Positions 8,668-17,511 of a stretch of DNA of 64,000 nucleotides are shown piece after piece. Position 1 is the first letter of the stretch, and the number at the start of each line of letters is the position of its first letter. The DNA is from Rhizobium brockwellii (GTDB taxonomy: Bacteria; Pseudomonadota; Alphaproteobacteria; Rhizobiales; Rhizobiaceae). The stretch is taken from contig NZ_CP053442.1 in the NCBI RefSeq assembly GCF_000769405.2, positions 124,001 through 188,000 of the forward strand, read 5' to 3'. Both the position numbers and the translations under genes were made by a program. The notes beneath the pieces were generated by a model that saw only the letters and a list, made by a program, of their open reading frames with translations, was not told the origin of the DNA and did not search any database.

Positions 8668-9525
8668 ATGAACGATCATCCGCAGGCAGGGAGCGCGACA
8701 ATCCTCGCAACGAGCAGGGGACGCGGCTGGCACGGCCTGGAGGCCGATCTGGTGCGCATTCCGCCTGGCCGCACGCATATTGCGGGCACGCCCTATCATC
8801 GCCTCGGAATTCATGTCGGCCGGCCGGTGCGCGCCCAATGCCGCTGTGACGGGCGGGAGCATCGCCGACTGCAGAAGCATGGCGATATCGACGTGGTGCC
8901 AGCCGGCCTCGATGGCGTCTGGGAGGACGACCGCGAATGCACGATCCTGCGACTGAAGATCAGCAAGGATCTTTTCCATCGGGCTGCCATCGACCTCGGC
9001 CGCGATCCCGCAACGGCAATCGTGCCGCAATTTCAACTCCGTGATCCGCGGCTCGAGGCAGTCGTCTGGGCCTTGAAAGCGGAACTCGAAGCGAATGTGC
9101 CGTCCGACAATCTCTACGCCGATACGCTGGCGACGGCCCTCGCGCTCCGTCTGGTCGAGGCGGGCAGCGGCAGCGCTCGTCCAGTGGATAGCGGCAGAGC
9201 GCTCTCGCCCCGTCAGAAGCGGCTGCTTGCCGACTACATCGAGGATAATCTCGATACGCCGCTTTCCCTTGCAGACCTGGCCGGTCTTGCCGGACTGAGC
9301 CTCTCGCATCTGAAGACGCGGTTTCGAAACAGTTTCGGCATGCCGCCGCATCAATATGTGATGCACCGCCGGATCTCGCGTGCCGAGGCACTGATCCGGA
9401 GCTCCAGCCTGCCGCTGAGCCAGATCGCGCTGGAAGCAGGCTTCGCGCATCAAAGCCATATGGCAAACAGCATGAAGCGGCTGGTCGGCGTCAGCCCCGG
9501 CACCATCGCCCGCCTGCGCAATTGA
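8668..9525 (+). CDS. AraC-family transcriptional regulator
   Basis: 285 aa. The C-terminal third carries the double helix-turn-helix of AraC/XylS proteins: 'SLADLAGLAGLSLSHLKTRFRNSFG' then 'PLSQIALEAGFAHQSHMANSMKRLVGVSP' (about residues 190-280). The N-terminal half looks like a cupin-type sensing domain ('HRLGIHVGRPV'), ligand unknown. It is followed 100 bp later by an NmrA-like reductase on the same strand, a plausible target. The family call is secure; the inducer is not. Confidence 0.9.
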   Translation: MNDHPQAGSATILATSRGRGWHGLEADLVRIPPGRTHIAGTPYHRLGIHVGRPVRAQCRCDGREHRRLQKHGDIDVVPAGLDGVWEDDRECTILRLKISKDLFHRAAIDLGRDPATAIVPQFQLRDPRLEAVVWALKAELEANVPSDNLYADTLATALALRLVEAGSGSARPVDSGRALSPRQKRLLADYIEDNLDTPLSLADLAGLAGLSLSHLKTRFRNSFGMPPHQYVMHRRISRAEALIRSSSLPLSQIALEAGFAHQSHMANSMKRLVGVSPGTIARLRN

Positions 9526-9626
9526 TCAAAAATGGCCGATCCTGCAACGGATCGGCCGAATGCGCAGGCAATGCCCCTTAGCGCCAGCGCATCATTCCTT
9601 CGACTGCGAACAGAGAAGGAATGATC

Positions 9627-10523
9627 ATGTTTGTCATCTTCGGCGCCACCGGCAAGGTTGGCAAGGCAACGATAACAAGGCTTCGGGGCGAGGGCGCTCC
9701 GGTCAGGGCAGTGCTCCGCGATCCCGCCAAGGCCGCACCCCTTGCGGCGCTCGGATGCGAGATCGCCATGGCCGAGGTCGGCGATGCCGATGCCATGGCG
9801 CTCGCGATGAGAGACGCGGCGGCTGTACAGCTCATCTGCCCGATCGACCCTCGCGCCGCCGATGCCAGCCACCAGATGATGCAGTCGATCGAGCGGATGG
9901 CGGAGGCGATCGACGCCGCCCGGCCGCCGCGCGTCCTGGCGATCTCCGATTACGGTGCGCATCTGACGATCGATACCGGCATTACCAGCCTGTTCCGAGC
10001 GATGGAGGAGCGGTTCCGGCAGTGCCGCGCCAGGATGGTCTTTCTGCGTTCGGCCGAACATATGGAAAACTGCGCACGCTATCTGAAGATCGCCAATGAG
10101 ACCGGCGTGATGCCGAGCATGCACCAACCGCTGGAACGACCCTTCCCGACCGTTTCAGCCGCCGATATCGGCGATATGGCCGCAAACCTTCTGCTCGTCG
10201 ACGAGGATCATGGCCCTTTGCCGCGGATCATCCATGGCGAGGGGCCGCGCGAATACACGGCGCTCGAGATCGCTGCGGCCTTGGGGCGGTTATTGACCCG
10301 GAGCGTCGTCGCACGCGAACTGCCGCGCGCCGATTGGCCGGCAACGCTGATGCGCGCAGGACTTTCGGAAAGTTACACCGATCTGATCGTCAGGCTGGGC
10401 GATGTGCACAACAAGGGCTTGATTGAAGCCGAAGCCGGCGTCGGCGAAATCCGTCGTGGCCGCACGGAGCTTTCCGCTGCCATTGAACCATTTCGTCCTG
10501 ATGTCCGGCAGGCGGTGTCGTGA
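9627..10523 (+). CDS. NmrA-like NAD(P)-binding protein
   Basis: 298 aa, atypical short-chain dehydrogenase of the NmrA/QOR2 group. The N-terminus 'MFVIFGATGKVGKATITRL' contains the GxxGxxG dinucleotide-binding loop. Further on, 'ISDYGAHL' and 'LRSAEHMENC' match the family, where the motif Y..N or 'R.. .FMEN' replaces a YxxxK catalytic pair. Such proteins act as NAD(P)H-dependent quinone reductases or redox sensors. The ATG at 9627 is chosen because AGAAGGA ends six bases upstream; an in-frame ATG at 9621 touches that site. It converges on the acetamidase gene. Confidence 0.82.
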   Translation: MFVIFGATGKVGKATITRLRGEGAPVRAVLRDPAKAAPLAALGCEIAMAEVGDADAMALAMRDAAAVQLICPIDPRAADASHQMMQSIERMAEAIDAARPPRVLAISDYGAHLTIDTGITSLFRAMEERFRQCRARMVFLRSAEHMENCARYLKIANETGVMPSMHQPLERPFPTVSAADIGDMAANLLLVDEDHGPLPRIIHGEGPREYTALEIAAALGRLLTRSVVARELPRADWPATLMRAGLSESYTDLIVRLGDVHNKGLIEAEAGVGEIRRGRTELSAAIEPFRPDVRQAVS

Positions 10524-10585
10524 TAGTCTCAATTACGTGACGCACGGAGAGGAGTCCTGCCGGGGACGGCAGCTCCCGAGAACCT

Positions 10586-11497
10586 CTATCGGCGAATGAG
10601 CCATTTCTTGGCGACACGGCAAGCCATCGTGTAGGCCGGGTCGAAGACGTTGCCAACGTCATATCGCACCACCTGGCCGAGCAGATGGCTGGCCGCCGTT
10701 CTGTCCAGACCATAATCCGATGCCAGCCAGGTCAACATTTCGCTGGTCGCGTGCTGGAGCGCCTGATCGAGGGGCCGGGCATTGCCGATGGTGAAGATGT
10801 CTTCGGCGGTTTCCCCGCGCGGCCAGACCAGTCCGGCCTTCTTTTCCACCGTCAGCTGCACCGTGACTTCGAACGTCGTCTCGATGCCGGTTCCGACGAT
10901 CTCGCCATCCCCTTGCACGGCATGGCAGTCGCCCAGAAAGAACAGGGCGCCGGGGGCGGCTACGGGCAAGCGGACGGTGGTGCCCGGGCCGAACAGCCGA
11001 TAGTCCATGTTGCCGCCATATTCGCCGCTGGTGGCGGTCGATATCGCCTGGCCGAGGCTGGGCGCCACGCCGAAACAGCCGATCATCGGGGCGAGAGGCA
11101 GAACGAAATTTTCAAGACCTGCAACCGGTTCGGAAAGGCGGACGGTCAGGGCTTCGCGGTCGATCGCCCAGATGGCGATATCGCGCGGCGGCAGGTCGCG
11201 AACCGCCTCGGGATCGACCACATTGGCGGCGACGACGCTGCGGGTAAAACCCGTGTCCCTGGTCGGGATCATGCTGATGATCTCGACCTTCAGCGCATCT
11301 CCGGGCTCGGCACCTTCCACGAAGATCGGGCCGTTCATCGGATTGGGGCCGGATGTCTGCTTGATGCCGTCCTTGTCATGCCCGGCAGCATCGAGCGTCT
11401 CGGTGACCACGGTATCGCCGTCGGCGATGTACAGGGCCGGCGGAAGAGAGCCGATGACATTGTGAAAGCTCGTCGGAATGAAGCGGTGAGTGGTCAT
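10586..11497 (-). CDS. Acetamidase/formamidase family protein
   Basis: 303 aa of the FmdA/AmdA family, which hydrolyses short-chain amides to ammonia and a carboxylate. Supporting segments are 'VIGSLPPALYIADGDTVVTETLDAAG', 'NPMNGPIFVEGAEPGDALKVEI', 'PAPGALFFLGDCHAVQGDGEI' (the metal/active-site region 'GDCHA.QGDGE') and 'RYDVGNVFDPAYTMAC' near the C-terminus. The start MTTHRF at 11497 matches the usual N-terminus; the frame extends 11 codons upstream without a better ribosome site. It stands alone between converging NmrA and an intergenic hairpin repeat. The exact amide substrate is not deducible. Confidence 0.85.
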   Translation of the reverse strand: MTTHRFIPTSFHNVIGSLPPALYIADGDTVVTETLDAAGHDKDGIKQTSGPNPMNGPIFVEGAEPGDALKVEIISMIPTRDTGFTRSVVAANVVDPEAVRDLPPRDIAIWAIDREALTVRLSEPVAGLENFVLPLAPMIGCFGVAPSLGQAISTATSGEYGGNMDYRLFGPGTTVRLPVAAPGALFFLGDCHAVQGDGEIVGTGIETTFEVTVQLTVEKKAGLVWPRGETAEDIFTIGNARPLDQALQHATSEMLTWLASDYGLDRTAASHLLGQVVRYDVGNVFDPAYTMACRVAKKWLIRR

Positions 11498-11632
11498 GAA
11501 AATACAGCTCTCGCTCGTTTCGAATGTCATGAGCCTGCGGCTGAACTGCCCGGCGGAGAGAGTTCGAGACTACTGCATAATTGCTTAAACCGGAATCGAT
11601 TTAAGGATAAAATTATGCAGCAATTCAATCTG

Positions 11633-11676
11633 CTACAGCGTCCCTTGCGCGTCTTTTCGGACACGCGGCGCTGTCG
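11633..11676. repeat. Rhizobial intergenic hairpin repeat, copy 1 (diverged)
   Basis: ACAGCGTCCCTTGCGCGTCTTTT...ACGCGGCGCTGT pairs its ends ACAGCG/CGCTGT with an inner GCGTC/GACACGC stem. It belongs to the same dispersed palindrome family as 27398-27439, 27798-27828 and 34548-34589, which have TAGAGCG ends. Confidence 0.7.
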
Positions 11677-11684
11677 ATCAGAGA

Positions 11685-11879
11685 TTGCCGGCACTGACGA
11701 AGTCGGGAGCGCCGAAGCTGCCGTCCAATCCATTTTTCGGCGTCGGTCCGATCACGGATGCGATCACCGACGAAGTGGATAGCCGTCTGCGGCGCATCGC
11801 TTTCGATACATGGAGCGAGAAGTCCTATCGCAAGTTCGACGACAAGGGCAACGATATCGGAAAAACAGAACCGATCTAG
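11685..11879 (+). CDS. Small hypothetical ORF or gene fragment
   Basis: 64 codons starting from TTG directly after the hairpin repeat. Third positions are mostly G or C and the peptide (…'NPFFGVGPITDAITDEVDSR'…) has a normal soluble-protein composition, unlike shadow frames nearby. There is no clear ribosome site and I recognise no family. It could be the tail of a truncated gene cut by the repeat, or spurious. Confidence 0.3.
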   Translation: MPALTKSGAPKLPSNPFFGVGPITDAITDEVDSRLRRIAFDTWSEKSYRKFDDKGNDIGKTEPI

Positions 11880-11986
11880 TTGCGGCGCCGGCTCCCGATG
11901 CGACATTGACCGAAGCCAAGGATCTTCCCTTATGCACACAACGCGGCATTGACAGCAACATTCAACAGGATTGAGCAGCGCGACCG

Positions 11987-12769
11987 TTACTGCATGTACC
12001 AGCCATGGCTGACGACGAGTGACTGGCCGGTGAGAGCATTGGTTTCGAAACCGGCAAATAGCAGCGCCACTTCGGCGACATCGTCGACCGTGGTAAACTG
12101 TGCATCCACCGTGCCTCCGAGCATTACCTTCTTGATGACCTCGTCTTCGGAAATTCCTAGTTCCTTTGCCTGTTCCGGAATTTGCTTGTCGACCAGCGGC
12201 GTCCGGACGAAGCCGGGGCAGATGACGTTGGCACGCACGCCATCCGGTCCGCCTTCCTTGGCGACCACACGAGCAAGGCCGAGCAAGCCGTGCTTGGCGG
12301 TGACGTAGGCCGATTTCAGCGGCGAAGCCTCATGCGAATGCACCGAGCCCATATAGATGATCGCGCCGCCCTTCTGCGCTTTCATGTGGGGAACGCAAGC
12401 CTTGGTGGTGAGGAATGCGCCATCGAGATGGATGGCAAGCATCTTCTTCCAGTCGGAAAAGGCGTAGTCCTCGATCTTGTTGACGATCTGGATGCCCGCA
12501 TTTGAGACGAGCACGTCCACCCGGCCCCACTTGGTTACGACGGCGGCGACGCCGGCATTCACGGCTTCCTCGCTGGTGACGTCCATCGCAAGACCGATCG
12601 CCTCGCCCGGGCCTGTAGCCGTCAGGTCCTTGGCCGCCGCTTCCGCCGCCTCGAGCTTCAGGTCGGCGATGACGACCTTGGCACCTTCAGAAACGTATTT
12701 TTTGGCGATCGCCAGCCCGATACCGCTGGCCGAGCCGGTGACGATGCAGACCTTGTCCCTAAGCTTCAT
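11987..12769 (-). CDS. bdhA: 3-hydroxybutyrate dehydrogenase
   Basis: 260 aa short-chain dehydrogenase that interconverts D-3-hydroxybutyrate and acetoacetate with NAD. Features: '[13 protein letters not shown]' (TGxxxGIG cofactor loop), 'SNAGIQIV' (NAG), catalytic Ser in '[22 protein letters not shown]', with Tyr and Lys of YxxxK in the same segment, and the BDH-typical C-terminus '[16 protein letters not shown]'. The BDH signature '[12 protein letters not shown]' makes the specific call safe. Last gene of the operon patatin - acetoacetate decarboxylase - bdhA, 12 bp behind the decarboxylase. Its product acetoacetate is the decarboxylase's substrate, so the operon handles polyhydroxybutyrate breakdown. 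Confidence 0.94.
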   Translation of the reverse strand: MKLRDKVCIVTGSASGIGLAIAKKYVSEGAKVVIADLKLEAAEAAAKDLTATGPGEAIGLAMDVTSEEAVNAGVAAVVTKWGRVDVLVSNAGIQIVNKIEDYAFSDWKKMLAIHLDGAFLTTKACVPHMKAQKGGAIIYMGSVHSHEASPLKSAYVTAKHGLLGLARVVAKEGGPDGVRANVICPGFVRTPLVDKQIPEQAKELGISEDEVIKKVMLGGTVDAQFTTVDDVAEVALLFAGFETNALTGQSLVVSHGWYMQ

Positions 12770-12781
12770 GGTTTGGACTCC

Positions 12782-13522
12782 TTATTTTGCAAGATAATCA
12801 TGGACCACTTCGCCGAGGCCCAGCGTCAGGTCCGAGAGAATATGGATGGCGGATTTAACCTCAAGCACCGGCAGGTCGGCGACCGGCGCCAGTGCATGCG
12901 GAAACAGCGCCAGGGCGCCCGGGCCTTCCCACGCGCCCTTCACCGTCAGATCCTCCAGATAGTAGCGCACCAGCTCGCAGATGCGCGGTGTGCAATCGAC
13001 ATGTGGAATGATCTTCAGCATGAAATTCGGCTGCATCAGGCTTTCGAGGATTTTCGCCTTGTCGAGTGTCCGATGCTTGAAGCCCATCGTTGCGGTGGCG
13101 ACGCGCTGACCGCCATAGTCAAGCGTGCCGACAAGCGCATCTTTGACGGATGTCAGCGATGGCTCGGCCAGTTTCTTCGGAAAGCCCCAAATCTCGCGGC
13201 CACCGGCGATCGGCGCGTCGTCGTTGAGGTACATAGAATGCACGTAACCGCCGTGTACGCCTTCATAGGTCACCGGGATGACTTGGCCGGATTCGGTATA
13301 GTCGCCAAACCCGGTCGAGTCCGGCATGCGGATGAATTCGTATTTCACCAGCGGCTCATCGAACTGCAGCGGCTCCGGCACGACCCGGCGCAGGGCCTCC
13401 GGATCGGTGCGATAGGTGATGATCATATATTCGCGATTGACGAAGCGGTACGGCCCTGGCGGGTAGGATGGGCTCGTCAGCGGCATGGCAAAGGCATTGC
13501 GAACGACATCTTCAATTTTCAT
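12782..13522 (-). CDS. adc: Acetoacetate decarboxylase
   Basis: 246 aa, about the length of the clostridial enzyme. The segment '[15 protein letters not shown]' contains the Lys-Lys pair in which the first or second Lys forms the Schiff base with acetoacetate; '[15 protein letters not shown]' and '[14 protein letters not shown]' are also family segments. It converts acetoacetate to acetone and CO2 in the cytosol. Start MKIEDV at 13522 overlaps the upstream patatin stop (13512) by 11 bp, so it is translationally coupled; 17 further codons upstream in frame are not used. Adjacent bdhA makes its substrate. Confidence 0.93.
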   Translation of the reverse strand: MKIEDVVRNAFAMPLTSPSYPPGPYRFVNREYMIITYRTDPEALRRVVPEPLQFDEPLVKYEFIRMPDSTGFGDYTESGQVIPVTYEGVHGGYVHSMYLNDDAPIAGGREIWGFPKKLAEPSLTSVKDALVGTLDYGGQRVATATMGFKHRTLDKAKILESLMQPNFMLKIIPHVDCTPRICELVRYYLEDLTVKGAWEGPGALALFPHALAPVADLPVLEVKSAIHILSDLTLGLGEVVHDYLAK

Positions 13523-14648
13523 GGTTTTTCCCACGCAGGCGTTGCTCGGCAAGGTCGAAAATCCGTATCCCATTGGTCGGACGCGTCCGGTTGAGCCACT
13601 CTGGATGTTTTAGCGTCTCGACCACATCGTCATGGCCGGCCTTCCAGTGTTCCTCCACGGAGAGCCGCGAAAACTCATAGTCCTTGGATCCGGTTTCGTA
13701 GGCGGCACGCCTATAGATCAGGTGCACCATGGTGACGGCGCAATCATTGCCGATCCTTTCAAGAAGCTTCGCATCAGGATCGTCCTTCAGCTCAGGCGGC
13801 AGCTTTTCCATCAGCCGCTTGGCCGCCATGCGCACCGACTGAAGCTTGCGGAACTGGTCGGTGTTGAGCCGGGTGCGGCTGGAAAAACGGATTTCCTTCT
13901 CGCGGGCATCGACGTCAAAGACATCCTTGGGCAGCACGCCCTTGGCGCTGAACAAATCGACCTGGAAGATGCAGAGATCTGTCTCCAACTCGCTACCACC
14001 GAGAATGCGCTGCAGCGGCGTGTTGGAAACGATACCGCCATCCCAATAAAAGCGGCCATCGATCTCGACAGGCGCAAAACCCGGCGGCAGTGCTCCGGAG
14101 GCGGCCACGTGTTTGGGCGAAAAAGCGCAATCGCGGTTGTCGAAGTAATTGAAGTTGCCGCTAACAACATCGACCGCGCCGAGGCTGAGACGGATGGCAC
14201 CCGAGTTGATCAGGTCGAAATCGACCAGATCGGCGAGTGTTTCCTGCAGCGGCGCGGTGTCGTAAAGGCTGATCGCGGCCATCGGATCGCCCGGGATGTT
14301 CCATGGCGCAAAGACACGCGGCGTGAAAAAGCCGGGAACGCCGGTCAAGGACCCCAGAAAGGCCGAGGATTCGTTGAACCATTTGCGCATCGCATTGCCA
14401 TTGCCGAGAAAATGGCCGGGCAATCCGGAGGAGACCCGATGCCAGAAGGTCCGGAGGTTATCGACACGCTGATCGACGGGGCTTCCGGCAATGATGGCTG
14501 AGTTGATTGAGCCGATAGATATCCCGGCCAACCAGTCGGGGCGGATGCCAGCCTCATGCAAAGCTTCGTAAGCGCCGGCCTGGTAGGCACCCAGAGCACC
14601 ACCGCCCTGAAACACCAGCACGGTTTTCTCTGTCGGAATAGTACTCAC
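13512..14648 (-). CDS. Patatin-like phospholipase/esterase (DUF3734 type)
   Basis: 378 aa. The N-terminal patatin domain (about 10-215) shows the oxyanion loop '[18 protein letters not shown]', the nucleophile elbow '[12 protein letters not shown]' (GxSxG) and the catalytic Asp in '[12 protein letters not shown]' (DGG). The C-terminal third, with '[21 protein letters not shown]', resembles the DUF3734 extension found in patatin proteins next to bdhA. I take the GTG at 14648, preceded by AAGGAAAAG at good spacing, over an upstream in-frame start at 14684. First gene of the operon with adc and bdhA; a role in releasing 3-hydroxybutyrate from polyhydroxybutyrate or in lipid turnover is inference. 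Confidence 0.88.
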   Translation of the reverse strand: MSTIPTEKTVLVFQGGGALGAYQAGAYEALHEAGIRPDWLAGISIGSINSAIIAGSPVDQRVDNLRTFWHRVSSGLPGHFLGNGNAMRKWFNESSAFLGSLTGVPGFFTPRVFAPWNIPGDPMAAISLYDTAPLQETLADLVDFDLINSGAIRLSLGAVDVVSGNFNYFDNRDCAFSPKHVAASGALPPGFAPVEIDGRFYWDGGIVSNTPLQRILGGSELETDLCIFQVDLFSAKGVLPKDVFDVDAREKEIRFSSRTRLNTDQFRKLQSVRMAAKRLMEKLPPELKDDPDAKLLERIGNDCAVTMVHLIYRRAAYETGSKDYEFSRLSVEEHWKAGHDDVVETLKHPEWLNRTRPTNGIRIFDLAEQRLRGKNHEN

Positions 14649-14704
14649 GGGACGCTTTTCCTTAAATGCTGCGGCCGCTAACAAATAACACAGGGAAGGC
14701 CATC

Positions 14705-14723
14705 AATCTGCACAGTGCAGATT
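14705..14723. promoter_or_regulatory. Perfect 19-bp palindrome upstream of the patatin-adc-bdhA operon
   Basis: AATCTGCACAGTGCAGATT is a perfect 9+1+9 inverted repeat, 57 bp upstream of the GTG start at 14648. The core CTGC-N5-GCAG resembles the CTGC-N(3-4)-GCAG sites described for the polyhydroxybutyrate regulator PhaR, though the spacer is longer. It is a likely operator; the regulator is not identified. Confidence 0.6.
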
Positions 14724-14848
14724 AAGTTTTAGTAATGCAGGAAAGCTTCTTCAATCATCGTATTCCAAGTTATTTCAGAGGCTTGCTAGTCAAAGCGGCG
14801 GATTGTTCGCAATCATTGAGGCCCTTTGGTAGTCCTGCCGAGCGCATC

Positions 14849-14859
14849 TTGCAATGCAA
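14849..14859. promoter_or_regulatory. TGC-N3-GCA palindrome (PhaR-like site)
   Basis: TTGCAATGCAA is an 11-bp perfect palindrome with TGC-N3-GCA core, the spacing reported for PhaR sites. It lies 150 bp upstream of the truncated reading frame at 15011, and about 130 bp from the larger palindrome at 14705. Confidence 0.4.
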
Positions 14860-15010
14860 CAAAATGTGACAGCACTGGCTGTGTGGAGATGTAGACTCCG
14901 AATTCACCCATGCCAGGCCAATCCTTCATTTCAGGCTTTCTACGCCGTTCGACCACAGTCGTCAGCTGGTTCAATCAATGAAGTCTCGCTTCGAGACAGG
15001 AGGCATTCTT

Positions 15011-15044
15011 ATGTTCCATAATGTTGATTACGCCGCAAATATTG
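15011..15044 (+). pseudogene. 5' stub of an unknown gene cut by an IS remnant
   Basis: An excellent ribosome site (AGGAGG, 14998-15003) precedes ATG at 15011, and 11 codons (MFHNVDYAANI) follow before the sequence switches to an IS end at about 15045 (TGCCGCAAAGTTG). The stub carries a real promoter region upstream, so an expressed gene was probably interrupted here. Too short to identify. Confidence 0.5.
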
Positions 15045-15281
15045 TGCCGCAAAGTTGTAGCCGCAAAGTTGAAGTGTCCTGTTTCTGCAAAGTTGGAATG
15101 TCACACTCCCCGGGTTTGATGACCTGGGAGATTGCGGATGGGACTGAATTCGATGAGCGAGCGCGATCCGCAGCGGATCGGGATTTTGTCGAAAGTCATC
15201 GCCGACCGGATGACGTTGGTGTTGGCAGGAAGAGCGAAACGTCGCCTCCGGAACAATGCGTCTTCATCCGAGTTTGCCTAG
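15045..15281 (+). mobile_element. IS remnant, left end plus transposase N-terminus (ISNCY/IS1202-like)
   Basis: It starts with the short repeated elements CGCAAAGTTG (three near copies, 15049-15100) typical of this IS end. A reading frame follows from ATG 15138: 'MSERDPQRIGILSKV' and 'IADRMTLVLA', the N-terminal helix of ISNCY-type transposases. It runs into unrelated sequence after about 15228 and stops at 15281 (47 codons), so the element is a truncated, dead copy. Confidence 0.7.
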
Positions 15282-15339
15282 CTGGACTAGCCGCTCGCGA
15301 AATCCCTCGTGAGCAGCGCCATCTTCACAGGAATCCCTA

Positions 15340-15744
15340 ATGATATTACCGCAAGGCACAGTCGTCGCCGTCACTGACGGCGAGAAGCTAGACCTCTATC
15401 GCAATAACGGGTCGGGTCCGGAGCTAAGTCTGTCCCTCATACATGGCGTATCGATCGTGGACGAAGCCAAAGGCTCCGGCGGACGTCACGGAAGCACGTC
15501 GGCAAATCCGGATGACAGCCAGCTCGCCGAAGACGGGTTCTCCGCAGGCATCGCGCAGTACCTTAACAAGCAAGTGCTCGAAGGCGAGATCGAACATCTG
15601 GCTATCATTTCCGCACCGCGTTCGCTGGGCGAACTGCGCAAGCACTACCACAAGTTTCTTGCTGCGAAACTCCTGCTTGAAATCCCCAAGGAGCTCACCG
15701 GCCACTCGGTCGAAGACATCGAGAAGGCCGTCCTGGGGGCTTGA
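15340..15744 (+). CDS. Host attachment family protein
   Basis: 134 aa, matching the rhizobial 'protein required for attachment to host cells' family. It begins 'MILPQGTVVAVTDGEKLDLYRN', where the family usually has a .V.VADG.KA..F segment, has a middle 'NPDDSQLAEDGFSAGIAQYLNKQV', and ends 'IISAPRSLGELRKHYHKFLAAKL...EIPKELTGHSVEDIEKAV'. No signal peptide is visible, so it is probably cytosolic; its biochemical role is not established. It lies just inside the IS-bounded island with no co-directional neighbour. Confidence 0.85.
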   Translation: MILPQGTVVAVTDGEKLDLYRNNGSGPELSLSLIHGVSIVDEAKGSGGRHGSTSANPDDSQLAEDGFSAGIAQYLNKQVLEGEIEHLAIISAPRSLGELRKHYHKFLAAKLLLEIPKELTGHSVEDIEKAVLGA

Positions 15745-15961
15745 GTTTCTGCCGCGGGATAGGGCATCGAGACGCCCTGTCATTAGCACTCTTGGTAGAT
15801 TTGGAAGACCGCCGTCGCGTTGATGTGGACGGTCTTAGGGGACGATCGGCTGACGGCGGGACAAGAGTTCATAGCGACCTCGGAGCCAACGCCGTCTGGC
15901 CGACCGAACTGAAAGGCGAGTGCATCATCTCGCGGCCTCTTTTCGCCTATCGATGATCAGT

Positions 15962-16663
15962 CTAGACGGCGGCTGGGCCAGCCTTCACACTGGTGAGAAG
16001 CTTGACGAGCGCCTGTGCTCTCGCGGTGGACGATGCCGGGTTCTGCCCCGTGATCAACCTTCCGTCGGTAATAGCGAAACTCTCCCAGTTCGCCTTCTTC
16101 TCATACAGGCCGCCGAGACGTTTGAGCTCGTCTTCAACGAGGAAAGGCACGACCTTCGTCAATTGCACCTCCTCCTCCTCGCCATTGGTAAAGCCTGTCA
16201 CCCGCTTTCCCTTGACGATCGGTGCGCCTTTATAGTTTACGCGATGAAGCACCGCCGGCGCGTGGCAGACTGCCGCTACTGGTTTGCCGGAGTTGTAGAA
16301 GGACTCGATCAGCTTGATGGACTCCGGATTGTCCACGAGGTCCCACATCGGGCCATGGCCGCCGGGATAGAAGACGGCGTTGAAGTCTTCGGACCGGACT
16401 TCGCTCAGCTTCCTGGTGGTCGCAAATACCTTCTGCGCGGCCTTGTCAGCCTTGAACCGCGTCATCGCGGGTATCTGATTTTCCGGCAGATCGCTTTTTG
16501 GATCGATCGTAGGTTGACCGCCTTTGGGTGACACGAGAGTCAAGTCGACGCCTGCATCGCGGAAGACCTAGTATGGTGCAGCGCCCTACTCGAGCCAGAA
16601 GCCAGTCTTGCGCCCTGCGCTTCCGAGGGTGTCATGTGAGGTGAATACCATGAGGACCTTCAT
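15962..16663 (-). pseudogene. PfpI/DJ-1 (type 1 glutamine amidotransferase) gene with two in-frame amber codons
   Basis: Reading from ATG 16663: 'MKVLMVFTSHDTLGSAGRKTGFWLE', then TAG (16586-16588), GAAPY, TAG (16568-16570), then 'VFRDAGVDLTLVSPKGGQ' and 193 further intact codons in the same frame. In the family this stretch normally reads continuously (GFWLEE.A.PYY.F..AG), so each amber replaces a normal residue. The nucleophile Cys is intact in 'VAAVCHAPAVL' and the 'PGGHGPMWDL' loop is present. Intact homologues are glyoxalase III, deglycase or chaperone-like stress proteins. It is the last gene of the minus-strand stress series; a shared operator-like element lies 84 bp upstream. Confidence 0.85.
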
Positions 16664-16747
16664 GTGTAGGCTCCTTCCACTTCTCTGTTTCGCAGCCGGT
16701 TGGCTGCACGATTGGAAGCATGTCTCAGATCGGCGAGTTTTGCATGT

Positions 16748-16776
16748 GCACGTTGGTAACGCCGATACCTTGGTGT
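16748..16776. promoter_or_regulatory. Shared operator-like element, copy A (upstream of PfpI gene)
   Basis: On the minus strand: ACACCAAGGTAT - 5 bp - TTACCAACGTGC. The layout of two 12-bp palindromic blocks with a 5-bp spacer matches copies at 19408-19436 and 22040-22068. Its distance to the gene start (84 bp) is like the other two (79 and 70 bp). Confidence 0.6.
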
Positions 16777-16812
16777 GGGTGAAAGCCCCTGGACCCGGGG
16801 CATGTGTGTTTT

Positions 16813-17202
16813 TTAGAGCTCGCCGGTCAGGAACTGCGCTCTGCCCATGCCGAACGACCAGTCTTCGTCCGAGTTGATATGCAGCGAGACCATCACGTCG
16901 GATGGCGGCACATCGCAACGAGCCTGGAGCGCGCGCGTGAGGTTTGAATAAAAAGCCACCTTCGCATCGCGAGACCTCGGACGGCTGGTGATTTCGAGCA
17001 GGATGAATTTCTCGGTCCGAGCGATGTCGAGCCCGGTGTCGAGCGCGCGAAAATGTGACGCCTCGTGCTCTTGAAGGATCTGGTACCGGTCTCTCGGCGG
17101 AACTCCAAAGGACTTCACGACGACCTCGTGGACCGTATCAAGCAGCACGTCGATCTCCTGCGGCAGGCGACCTTTCAGAATATGGACTTTGACAAGGGGC
17201 AT
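16813..17202 (-). CDS. Tautomerase family protein
   Basis: 129 aa. It begins MPLVKVHILKGR, exposing Pro1, the general base of the tautomerase superfamily, once Met is removed. Next come 'LLDTVHEVVVKSFGVPPRDRYQILQEHE' and 'ILLEITSRPRSRDAKVAFYSNLTRAL...VPPSDVMVSLHINSDEDWSFGMG', the two beta-alpha-beta units of the longer (Tautomerase_2-like) members. The start at 17202 was picked because Pro1 must be exposed; the open frame extends 18 codons upstream. It lies in the minus-strand stress cluster, 309 bp downstream of the shorter 4-OT-like gene. Substrate unknown. Confidence 0.85.
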   Translation of the reverse strand: MPLVKVHILKGRLPQEIDVLLDTVHEVVVKSFGVPPRDRYQILQEHEASHFRALDTGLDIARTEKFILLEITSRPRSRDAKVAFYSNLTRALQARCDVPPSDVMVSLHINSDEDWSFGMGRAQFLTGEL

Positions 17203-17511
17203 TGGCGTCTCCAAGATTGCTGAATACGGCGTCGCCGACAAATATCCTCCTGACAAAATCCAAAGCTATTGCACGATGGTATGTCGACGCCTCAATGGCT
17301 CGGGAAAACCACTTTCCGATTGCCGCGGCACCTCGAACCACGAGGTAGCTGGGAAAGAACCCAGTTCGTTCGCGGCACGGTCCGCATCCTTTGTCGTCGA
17401 GCCGAGAGCTTCGGTCCTTGCATGCACCGAGATCCGGGCGGCGGCGAAAAACGCACAAGCCGCAGGTGGTGACCGGCGGCCTGCATTTTCTTCGTTGGGA
17501 TCACCCTGAGA
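17203..17511. other. Intergenic region between the two tautomerase genes
   Basis: 309 bp with no convincing gene in any frame and no copy of the shared operator-like element. A short inverted repeat CCTCGAACCACGAGG (about 17331-17345) is the only structure I noticed. A separate promoter for the downstream tautomerase may be here. Confidence 0.4.

Noticed and set aside
16568..16588. Amber recoding (e.g. pyrrolysine) as explanation for the two TAG codons
   Set aside because: No recoding machinery or signal is known for these organisms and the codons replace ordinary residues; pseudogene or sequence error is simpler.
17269..17509. Small plus-strand frames in the tautomerase intergenic gap
   Set aside because: No ribosome site, poor composition and no family resemblance.
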